Source of the DNA: Chamaecyparis obtusa
Lineage: Eukaryota > Streptophyta > Pinopsida > Cupressales > Cupressaceae
Assembly: GCA_027943335.1 (NCBI GenBank)
Contig: BSBK01001874.1
Span: 354,501 to 418,500 of the forward strand
DNA: 64,000 nucleotides
Direction of reading: 5' to 3'
Positions 11,260-21,700 of the stretch are shown piece by piece. The notes below the pieces were generated by a model. That model ran no database searches. It had not been told where the DNA came from and saw only the letters and a list, made by a program, of their open reading frames with translations. Within the stretch, counting starts at the first letter, position 1; each line of letters begins with the position of its first letter. Position numbers and translations under genes: made by a program.

Positions 11260-14250
11260 ATGGTACTGCCTTCTTATGCTTATTTCCCAGTTGCACAACC
11301 AGGACTAGATATTAGCTGGACACAAGGAGATATCATTTCTGATTTGGGGGAGTTCATTTGGAATAACAAAGATAATACACATTACCAATTTGCTAGAATT
11401 ATCTTAGACCAAGAGGAACAAGTTGGCATTGCAATCCAAAGAGAGCAACAAAGGATTGAAATAGAAATTCGACGGAGGTGGGAAAGAGAACAAGTAGAAA
11501 GGATCCAAAGAGAAAGAGAAGCCCATAGACTAGCTTAGCTCACCCTTGAGGAGGAGCCAGTTTGGGAAGACCAATCAAATTGAATTGTAATCAAGCTGGA
11601 TAGAAGAATTGGATCTTTCTCTCCTGAAAGGTTTGAGAAATTACAATCAGATAGGAAGCAAAGGTTACTGAGGTCTACACCACACCTAGAGGAGGACCTA
11701 GTTGAGTTGCAATTTCACAAGAAAGGAAGGAATCATTAGGTAGCTAATATTGCAAGTTTGGCAAACTCCTCAAGTAGTCCAATTCAAGTTACAAAGGTTT
11801 CAAGCATACAAATCCCAGTAAATCAGCCAGCTCAGACTCAAGCCAGTTGAGTTGCAATGGCACAACAACAACCACCACAACAACAACAACCTCCATGGAT
11901 TCAACACAATGCCTCACCTATCTTGTTTCAACAATACCATGACCTACCAAAGAATCCATCAGGATTTTGCTCCAAGTTCTTCGCCAATGACCCCAACCGC
12001 ACAGCTAAGGAGCATGTCAAAGTATTTGAAGATGTATTGTGCAACAGAAGGATTGAACATGAGGATGTAGCATGCAAACTCTTCCCTTACTCATTGGCGG
12101 AAGAGCCTTATTATTGGTTTGTCAATTTGCCAGTGTCATCTATAACGGGATGGACTCAGCTCAGAGATGCTTTTATAGGAAAATTTGGCATGCCCACCAC
12201 ACCATTGGAGTTGCATAGGCTATTTGTGGACATCAGGAGACAAGATAAAGAATCAATAAGTTCCTTCAACAATCGTTTCCACAAAGCTTACACAAGATTG
12301 CAAGCCCCTTATACAATTCAAGAGGCAGGTGCTTTGGAGGCATACTACAATGCCTTAGACAGTCAGACAGTTATGTTTACAAGGATGGCGAACCCATCCC
12401 CTACAATGTTGAATGAAGCTTATGCTAAAGCAATTGAAATAGGGAAGCAGCTAGGCGAACAAGGATTGGAACCCCCAAGTGTGAGATATCCGAACAATCC
12501 AGTTCCACAACTTACATAGCAAGCGCCTACAAATCAGCTTGTGGTACATCCGGGACCTCCATTGTCTCAGGCACCACCATCAATGCCAGTCTATCTGCAA
12601 GGTGCAAGTTCATCAACTAGAACACAAGAGGAGAAAGATAAAATAAAAGAATTGATCGAGCAAGTTAAGAAGCTCTCCACGGAGGTCACTTATTTGAGAA
12701 ATCAAAACAATCAACTCCAAGCCGCTCAGAGGAACAAGCAAGGAGGTTATCAAGGAAATAATTATCAGAGTGGAAAGTATCAAGGAGACTATCAAAGGAA
12801 TAATTACGAGGGTGGATACCAAAGGCACTATCAGGACAGAGATTATCAAAGAAACAACCAAGGTGGTGACTATCCGAGGAACAATCAAAATAACAATCAC
12901 CAAGGTGGTAGCCAATCACAAAATCAAGGATACAACAATCAGTCTAATCAAAAGAGGACGTGGAACACTGGCCCGAACAATGGAAATGTGGTGTTGCCAC
13001 TTGATAATCAAGCTCCAACAAATAGTAGGCCAGTGGAGAGAATATTTCTAGCTGAGTCTGCTTTGTCTCAATATTGCAGATTCCATGAGACTAATCAAAA
13101 TTCGGAGTTAGGATGTGCTGAGTTCAAGAGGGCATCTAACCTATTCCAAAAAGTAGTGGATGAATCAATGAATCAAGAAGTTGTTAAGGTCACAGGGTAT
13201 GAAAATGTCCCATCCCCAAATTATACTCAATGCTTGACTTTTGAAGAGGTTTCATTTCCACCAGAATTTGAGGCTTATGAGGGACATCAAGGGAGATTCC
13301 CTCCCAAGTCGGCCAATGGACCAATTAGCAAAGTCATAGATCAAAATGGGTATAGCAATGGGTTGGATTTTTCTTCCCCACCACTGGGTGCCTCTGTTCT
13401 AGTTCAAGGAACAAGTGGGAACTAGACATTTCAACAACCGGCTAGCAATGCAAGGTTTTATCAGAGGAACAATAACAGTAAGAGGAATGATGGACCTTTC
13501 ACATCCTCTGTACCTCCGAACAACTACAACACGCCTCCACATCCCAATGCGAGTTATGTACCAAATCCTCCAAGGCATGCACCTGAATACAGACAAGGCA
13601 ACCACAACCATGGTAATGGACAACAGAGTTCTCAGCAGAGCACACAACAAAGTAATCAGGGTGTTCAAGGGTCACAAAGTGTCGTGACAACACAAGAAGC
13701 AAACAAAGGAAGGACGGTGAACAATTCGATGAATAATGATGAGTTGAAAAGACTAGGACAGAGTGTGACAGAGGAGATGAAGAAGATCAAAATTAGTCTC
13801 CCTTTGTTCGAATTGCTGAAGGTAACGAAAATTAGGGATACATTCCTTAATAGTTTGAAGGACAACAGGTCGCAAGGGTCTCACACTCAAGGTGCAACAG
13901 CACCCACCCAAGCAACTCATGCAGTAGGGAGGCCTCCTCCCAACCCAGTACATGTGATTCAAGACGTTCCATGTGGGAACACAGCAAATTCATCTCAAGG
14001 AATTTCATATGGTGAGATGGAGAACTCTACACAAGAGGTTGCATATGGAGACATCAGTAATTTCAACAGACAAGCAGAGCCTCAACGAGTTTATGTGGCT
14101 CAAGGATCAACGCCAGTGGCACAACACACTCAAGGGAGTCAAGATTCGGTAAAGAATAAAGAAACAGTGAAAGTAGAGGAGGCAGTCCAACCAACAGATT
14201 TTGGGACAAAGCCTAAGCAAGTACACAAGACACCAGTAGTATTTTATTAG
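11260..14250 (+). pseudogene. gag: Gag of the Tat-like element, closed by in-frame TAG/TGA stops
   Basis: One reading frame runs through without a frameshift but holds stops at 11536 (TAG), 11581 (TGA), 11737 (TAG), 11848 (TGA), 12517 (TAG), 13423 (TAG) and 14248 (TAG). Between 11857 and 12519 is a Retrotrans_gag domain, with words such as W-T-Q-L-R-D-A-F and the F-N-x-R-F-H motif. From about 12730 to 12960 the protein is a Q/N/Y/G-rich low-complexity tract with repeated Y-Q-x-N-N units. A Tat-type Cys-His motif (Y-C-R-F-H, then G-C-A-E-F-K) follows near 13070-13125. The frame continues directly into the protease. In the living element gag and protease were probably one frame. Confidence 0.8.
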
Positions 14251-14865
14251 GGGAAAGATGAACCAGCCCCATTCCTGCTCTCAGTCAGGATATTTGGAAA
14301 ACTTCTTCATAACTGTTTGATAGATTCAGGAGCTTCGAGTAATGTCATGCCTTTGGCTATTTGTAGAAGGCTGGGAATCACACCTTTGGGATCAAACAAG
14401 AAGGTTACTCAATTGGATAAGACTGAGGTCCCAATGGTAGGTGAGCTACATAACATACACATGCAGTTGGCATCTAATCCAAGGATGGAGCACATGGTAG
14501 ATATTTTAGTAGTGGATGTGGCCGATTCCTATGGTTTGATTCTAGGAAGGGATTGGTCTAGAAGGTTGAATGGATACATGGCAACTGACTTTTCCCACAT
14601 GTGGCTCCCATGGAGAGGACTCGCCAACCAAATCAAAATTGATAGCACCCCAAGGTTGAGATTGATAGTTACTGAGAATGGGGAACCAAATGAAGTATTG
14701 TTTACAGAGACAAGCATGGGCATCTATAGGCCTAGGAAAGCAGAAGTGTTGACATTGAATGTCATAAGCAAAGCAAAAGAATCCATGGAAATGCTAATTG
14801 AGTCGGATCCCGACACTTCATCCGACGAGGGTGAAGGCATGTTCAAAAATTTAGAAACTTTGTGA
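14251..14865 (+). pseudogene. pro: Aspartic protease domain of the Tat-like element
   Basis: The frame continues from gag after the TAG at 14248. The active-site motif L-I-D-S-G-A-S-S-N-V-M-P lies near 14314-14350, and the second conserved word, L-I-L-G-R-D-W, near 14540. The catalytic aspartate and the DSG triplet are intact. The frame ends with TGA at 14863-14865. The next ORF overlaps by a few bases in another frame. Confidence 0.8.
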
Positions 14866-15806
14866 TTAGAGTTGTACAACAAGGTATAGAGTTGGGTAAC
14901 AGAACATCGGTGAGAGACTTATTATTGCCCAACTGGTGCAAAATTCACAACGCCTTCCATTCAGAATTATCTTGCTCCTTGTGCAAGGCAGCATTAGAAC
15001 AAGTGGAGAAGAGAATCTCAGGGACGCTAAAACAAGATGATCAACGTGGCAAACAGAAGGTTGGAGTTCCACAAGTTAATGAAGCAGAAAGTAGCATGAT
15101 GGGTGAAACAAAGAATCAAGTTCCACCACCCAATATCGAAGTGAGGAGAAATAATGAATCAGACAAGTCTAAGGATTCTCAAAAGGGTCATTTGGAAATT
15201 GATGGAGTATGGACACTAAGGTTCGATGGTTCTAAGACTAAGCAAGGAGCTGGAGCCGGATTTGAGTTAGTCAGCCCAACAGGGGCAACATATTTGGCAG
15301 CGCATAGATTACAATTTCCATGCACCAACAACATGGCGGAGTATGAAGCTTTGATTCTAGGCTTGTTGTGTGCTATAAAGAAAGGTGCTCAGATACTCCA
15401 TGTGCTTGGGGATTCATATTTGGTAACTGAGCAAGTGAAGCAGAAGTTTGCTTGCCATGACAAAAGACTAAAAAGATACAGGAATAGAGTATGGGATCTG
15501 ATAGAAGACTTCGATGCCTTCAATATCAAGTTTAGCTATAGAGCAAGTAACCAGGTGGCTAATGCCCTCGCGCAGGCTGCAAGCTCACTAGCACCAATCA
15601 AGTTGGAAGGCTTGAAGAAATTTAAAGTTGAGTTAGCTTTGGTCCCATCTATGCAAGATAATGTCAAGAACTTCCAAGTGTTCGAAGATGATAGACATAT
15701 CCTCAAGTTCTTGACCAATTCAGACGTTTTCGCAACACAAATCGTTGATGGAGAAGTAGATGAAGAAGTGGAGATCAATCTAGAAGAAATTATAGCAAGA
15801 ATTTGA
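14862..15806 (+). pseudogene. Tat-type additional RNase H (aRNH)
   Basis: A 314-residue frame. It starts with a Cys-His cluster (N-W-C-K-I-H then S-C-S-L-C-K) like the one in gag. From about 15200 to 15590 it matches the plant RNase H family RVT_3: F-D-G-S-K with G-A-G-A-G-F, then N-N-M-A-E-Y-E-A-L-I-L-G-L, then G-D-S. The catalytic acidic residues D, E and D are present, with a late N-x-V-A-N-A-L-A word. In Tat/Ogre elements this domain normally follows reverse transcriptase and the ordinary RNase H. Here it comes directly after protease with neither present. The frame runs into LTR sequence at 15792, where the deletion junction lies. Confidence 0.75.
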
Positions 15807-16019
15807 CATCCTTGGAAGAACAACGTAAGCCCGCCTATGTGATTAACCAGCAAATCACATTAATATAACTGAGTTAGTATCCACAGGTGTAAGGAACCTT
15901 GGAGTTTTCTCATGTCCTTCACAAGTATATACTTTTCAAGAGAGGGTTGAGTGTTTGGTATTCTATATCAAGTATTCAATTCCTATATGTTATGTAGTGG
16001 TACAAAACTGACATCAACA
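15792..16019 (+). repeat. Truncated 3' LTR of the Tat-like element
   Basis: It matches 10573-10800 over its whole length with a few substitutions. It joins pol at an ATAGCAAGAATTT word that begins the shared stretch, so the rest of pol and about 3.2 kb of LTR were removed by one deletion. It ends ...CATCAACA before the GGTTT duplication. Confidence 0.85.
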
Positions 16020-17214
16020 GGTTTGTACCAAATAATATCAATTAACATAATCGCTGTCGTTATATCTAACCGCTGTCTATTATGCTTAACAAAATCCTTT
16101 TTATCAATCATTGTCGATATTCATGACTGATCATTTGATTAGTCGTCTTCCAATCAATTGATGTCGTCCCACTTTGTCAAGATGCCTACAATATTAATCG
16201 ATGTCAATTTCTTCCATCAATTATGCCTTAGTTGATCTGCCAATCAACCTATTATCGATAATGTCTTATCTTTATGTATGATCAGTCAATCAGATGCTTG
16301 CTGTCCTTATGCCGATTTCTCATGGTTACTTAATTGTCCATTGCCAGATGATCAATCTCATCGATTACTTGAATCATTGTTTGTTGTTCATGTGTGATGT
16401 AGTGTTACTTGGTCCAGCAATTAGATGTTTGGATATTAATGTGAACTTGTTTCCATATGCTTGCTGGCTTCCAATTTTAAATAGTTTGCTGACTGTTATT
16501 TCATGGTGTTGATTACATGATCCTCGATCAGGTTCTCTGCTATTCTCGTATCATAGCAATAATACTTTATGGATGCTCATGATGTCTTGCAAATGATATT
16601 CATGTCATCTTCTTGATGGTCATAATGATTGCTAACTTTTAAACTCATTGTATGATGATTGTTGTAATGAAGGTAATTGATATCTGCCACCCTTGATCAT
16701 GTCACTTGATCTGACCCATCTCAATATTGTACCCTTGGATGTGTTATAGGAAAATCGTCTTATTGATAAGACTTCACGATTTTCTGTGAGATGATCTTGA
16801 GTTTGTTGACTTTATTGGTAGAATATACAAACTAACCTACTTGAACTTCTAACTGCTATGTATAGTGGCTAATCTTTAGATTCTTTACTAGGTTGACAAT
16901 GGAGACATCACATAATTACACCGCCATTGTGATTGATTCTGCAGCAGGCATCGCCAAATCAATTTCTTGATAAGAGAGATGAGGGAGGAAAGCAACAAAA
17001 CCATAATAATGGAGAAAACTTCATAAATTACTTGCTTAAGTACCAATCCCAGGGAGAGGAGTTTCAAGGAGCCATGTCTCTACAAGATTTCTATAACTTC
17101 AAATGAGAAATGAACTTAGGGGAAAGAAAAACATAAATTACATTGATCAAGATAAATCGCATCAATTGGTTAAGCTAAACAATAACCGACTCTAATGGCT
17201 TAAACAAGTGTTCA

Positions 17215-17526
17215 ATTCACGCATGGATCTAGAATCTAGACATCTATTTCTCTCTTAAACCCTATTTTTTAAGGAGATGCAATCAAATACGCTAGCCTCA
17301 ATTTGGAACAAGTACCACATGAATGTTGGTACCACAAGATGGTCACCCAAGGACATACTTTAATTAATAATTATTCACACATAGATCTAGAATCTAGACA
17401 TCTATTTCTCTCTTAACCCTATTTTCAAGGGAGATGCAATCAAATACGCTAGCATCCATTTGGAAAAAGTACCAAATGAATGGTGGTACCACAAGATGGT
17501 CACCCAAGGACATAGTTTGATTGATA
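17215..17526. repeat. Tandem duplication, period about 157 bp
   Basis: Two units begin near 17215 and 17372. Each has GATCTAGAATCTAGACATC, a pyrimidine run and a GGTACCACAAGATGGTCACC word. The units differ by a few substitutions and indels. Confidence 0.8.
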
Positions 17527-17531
17527 ATTAT

Positions 17532-17740
17532 GATAGTTTAAACATATGATCATTAGCAAATTTGACAAAAAGGATCCAAACATTTATTTGTCAACTAAAC
17601 AATTGTAGACACTTTCTTATCATTAGCAGTTATTGATAGTTTAAACAAATGATCATAAGCAAATTTGACAAAAACGATCCAAACATTCATTTGTCAACTA
17701 AACAATTGTAGACACTTTCTTATCATTAGCTGTTATTGAT
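17532..17740. repeat. Tandem duplication, period 103 bp
   Basis: Two nearly identical units start at GATAGTTTAAAC at 17532 and 17635. They directly follow the 157-bp duplication. Confidence 0.85.
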
Positions 17741-17948
17741 ATAGCCTGTAGAAATAATTCATGCTGGAATATACACATTCAGAATTAAAAATAAACCATA
17801 CAAATCTATTTTTCTTAATATTATTAACACCCTTTCCATATTATTGCTTCTCCACAGATCTCATTCATTTAAAAAGTAAATTACACACGGCAAACAAAGT
17901 TATGAGATGTAATTATTATGAAATAAAAATAAGCAAAGAAATGCTAAC

Positions 17949-18712
17949 CTGTTCTTTCCAAAGATCTCAATGCCTTTCAAATATAAACCCTTCTCTAAGG
18001 CGGTCCACCCATTATCCCAATGCTTATCTGCACTTATTTCTACCTTTGTATCATTACTGTAAGTACCCCGTTTTCCATGTTTTTCTACTGAAACAACGTC
18101 GTTTACAGATCTTGTTTCAGCCCCTTCATCTTCCTTCTTTATATCATGTGCATCATCATCATCCATATTGCTTAAATCTTGTTTTCTGGATCGTTTTGTG
18201 ACTGAAATAGTTCTGAAAAGTTTCTTTTGAGAGATTTTGGTTTTACTGCTATCAGAGGACCTTGTGTTGGAGCTAAAATTAACATCAGACGGTGGGGTAT
18301 TCCCACTGACAATAGTATCCATATCTGAAACTGCAATTGTTTTTTGTCTTTTCCTCATGGAAACTAATACTTCTTTAGCAGTTCTCTTATAATCTTTCCT
18401 TGATATTCCTCCACGTTTTATTTGTCTTTTACCTCTCCTAGAAAACTCTGTATGTTGCAAAGTGGAAGCTTCCTTTCCAGCACTAGACTCTGCTTGATTG
18501 CTCTCGGTTGTAACTTCTTCACCAGAACAAGCACCTTCAGTCGTGACAGTTGTTGGCCTTTTAACACCTATGCAGCTACTATTTGCACCTGAACCTTCCT
18601 TTGGAGAACATTCCATGAAGAAATCTTTGGTAGTTCCCCGAAGAGGTGTCACCTCACAAACATCAGGAGTAGAAGAATCTGCAACAGTGATGTTTTCCGT
18701 AGCTTTCAGTGC
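17949..18712 (-). CDS. CLF/SWN: E(z)-type gene, long linker exon leading into the second SANT-like domain
   Basis: The exon is 764 bases: 254 codons plus two bases. It starts A-L-K-A-T-E after the acceptor ...TTGTTCAG. The middle is rich in S, T, K and R with basic clusters, as in the disordered linker of plant E(z) proteins. It ends E-K-G-L-Y-L-K-G-I-E-I-F-G-K-N plus AG, before the donor GTTAGC. The next exon should begin with the rest of a serine or arginine codon. Confidence 0.9.
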
Positions 18713-21700
18713 CTGAACAAAGAGCATATCTCCTCAGCAAGGAGGCATAGAATTCCAAATACAAAAAGAATAAGGCTGGTTCCTACAACATCAAAATGGA
18801 AAAGCTAACAAGCATTGGATATCTAATTAGTAAATAGAAAAAATTTATCAGCAAAACAAAATCTCAAAACATGGGACACCTCTGAGCTTATTCCAAACTA
18901 ATAACAGTAAATGCCTGACTAGAAAATTTTGCTGGCAGGACAATATAATCTGCTGGTAATTCTTGTAAATGCCCAAGGCTATGCAGCGTAAAGGTTCTAA
19001 CGAATATAAAGTATAATACCAGTAAATAACAGTGGATCCCACATGGTGTTTTGTTGTCTTCTTCAGGGTTGCTCCATGGTGATTGTTTTTCACTCTGCTC
19101 CAAAAAGTTATTGATGTATTAAACAAATCCAGATATATCAACAGAATGAGCTATTTAAAGAATGCAAGAATCCATCTTACAGGTAAAATGAGACCCTGAG
19201 AACAACCATGTAACCGACAATCAAAAACCTGCATGCAGGAACTTGTTAAGCAAATTTTGAATGTGCGTGTGTGAGAGAGAGACAGAGAGAGCACAGGAAC
19301 TTATTAAGTACACTCAAATATAACAGAGAGAGAAAGGGAGAATTTTTTCATTAAAAATTCCAGGAATTATACATAAAATAAAATATAATATAATTTAAAT
19401 CAGATACTTAAGGGTGATACCTACCAAACAACGTCTGCAAAATAAGTTGTCAAAGGAATCCAAAGCAGCATCTAGATCCTTTCCAAGAAATATGTCATCA
19501 CTACAAGCTACATTTTCTGCAGTGGCTGCAGCAGTTTCAAAGTTCTTCACTTGTTTCTTCTTGTCTTGCTCCGTAAGAAATATATATCTTGCCTATATAA
19601 GATGGTCCCAACTTTGACTTACACCCAGTCAAAAGAAGCAAGGAAAAAAAGTAGAAACAAACAATTGACATGGCATTATAAAAGTAAAATTGTAGGAAAC
19701 ACATTCATTAAGAAACAATTTTTTTTAGCAACTACTTAAAAAATCATACTCATTGCACCTAACATGAATAATAAAAACTTTTTTAATTGCCAGAAATCAT
19801 GTCATTATTATATACTGTTACACCCCTGCAAATTTTTATTTTTATTTTGACTTCCTTTGTCCATGTTCCTCTGAGCCATTTGTCATGCTTCAGTAAGAGC
19901 TTTAGATGTCATATGTAGTCCCAAATCTTCAATGTCGCATATCCAATTTTTAGGCAATAATGTTTGTCTTCAGGATCACCTTGTTCATTAACATAATGCC
20001 ATGTGCAGAAATGAGTGATGGTTAAGGTAAATTCAAATATGAAAGTGAAGTTTGTTAAACTAACATGGTATCCATAAGCAGAAAAAAATGGAGGGCTAAT
20101 CCAGACATTTTAGATGATGATGAAGACATTTGAAGGTGGGCTTGCCTGAGAAATATTATTTGCACCCTTCAAAGTGGCAAATGTGTTTGGGATTGCACAA
20201 TCAACAAGTTCCACAGTGGCAAATATAAGGAAATTGCATGACCAGATGTTATACCACAGCAAACACATGATAAATCATGCAACAGGTTTTCAAATGATGT
20301 TGAATAGATTATAACCGCACAACTAGTATCTCATGGTGACAAGTAATAAATCACATGATAAAGGAAAAATGAGTGGTACGGTAGAGCAATGTGTGCAAAC
20401 AAACCATTTAAATATCAAGAAAAGCCACAAATTTAAGCAACTAATACCACAATGCTATCAAACATGATAAGGCCACACCACAAAGGATGTGGACTGCAGG
20501 TTCAAAAACATAACATACAATTATTAATCAGACAACAAAGGTTCATTGGAGGCTCAAGGTCATAAACCATGCAACAGAATAGTTTTAAATGGCACAACAA
20601 CGTAAATCATGAAAATAGAATTACACAATAGGAAGTCAAGCAGCAGCCATCAACAATTAAATCACACCCTGATGAAAGACAAATGTCTCACCCTTCTTAC
20701 AGAAAATACAGTTTCAACTATTCACACATCAAAATTGCAACAAATGCCCAAATTAACTCATAACTTCATTTATCAAATACAAATGTAAGATTACAAACTC
20801 CCAAAAATAAAACTATGCTGTGATAATATCACAAATACAGCCCTCTTCCTAGCCTCTCTTCCTCTATGCAGCCATGCACAATCTCACTGCCCTCTGTCCA
20901 AGACCAACTTCTTCCATCTTGAGTCACTGCCTCTCTTAATTCCCTCTGTCTTTGTGCAGATAGGAATTCTTATCGTTCTCGCACATACTCCCTATCACTT
21001 CCCTTTCCCCTTTTTAACTAACATTTTATAACAATGCCTAATCTTTTCACATGTCAGTGCCTGATTAACTTCATATGCTGCATCCTTTCATATTCTATGT
21101 TTGGTTGTTTCCTTTCAAAAAAACAATCTGCAGTTGATTGGGCCTTCGAAAGGTGCCTCTGTTTTCCAATTTTTGCCATTTATAAACTCCCATCGATTTT
21201 ATCGATGCCAACGTGTATTCTCCCCAATTTGGCATTTTAACTTCACTTTGCAGCTCTTTCTTTAGTCTTGCAACTCACATTATTAGCAGTTCAAAGCCAC
21301 TACTTCCCTTCTTCACGCTGTTTCAATTCCTACATCAATAGCTTGATCCTGATTCCATTCAATAGCCAATAACTGATGCTTCTTCCTATTACTCATTTGG
21401 CAATTTGAAGGGCCATGCTATTTGATGGTTTTTGAATTCTGTGTTGAAAGTTGCCCATGATTTCATTCGTCCAAGTGATAAAAAATCTGCAACCAAGTTT
21501 TAAATGTCACTTCACATTTTAATTTGCACTGCCGTTTTATTTTGTCTGTTTAATAAATACTCCTGTGATGTTTTGTATTGTTTTTGTTGTTAATGCCTCC
21601 ATTTTAGGATGCTGTGTTGAGCATATGCTCCAAAGTCCAAACATTGTAGTCCATGAGCATCCACACCACCAAATTCAAGGTAAGAAAATTGTCAAGGAGA

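Larger units (their letters stand above)
5645..16019 (+). mobile_element. Tat/Ogre-like Ty3 LTR retrotransposon, internally deleted
   Basis: The element starts TGTTGTGAGG and ends GACATCAACA, so TGTTG and CAACA form a short terminal inverted repeat. GGTTT flanks both sides (5640-5644 and 16020-16024). The 5' LTR ends at 10800 and is followed by a TGGCGCTAGAAGGAG primer site. Gag, aspartic protease and an RNase H of the plant Tat (aRNH) type follow. Reverse transcriptase and integrase are absent, and only the last 228 bp of the 3' LTR remains (15792-16019). The left boundary rests on the TSD and terminal words, because the matching part of the 3' LTR is lost. The element lies within the Polycomb gene or its intron. 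It contains a younger solo LTR at 8084-9805. Confidence 0.75.
16025..17948 (-). other. Intron sequence of the Polycomb gene, downstream of its last visible exon
   Basis: No exon for the rest of the second SANT-like domain, CXC or SET was recognised here or further left. The right part holds two neighbouring tandem duplications, listed separately. Confidence 0.5.

Noticed and set aside
17761..18716. Plus-strand ORFs 17761-18201 and 18498-18716
   Set aside because: They are antisense to the long linker exon of the E(z)-type gene and have no domain.
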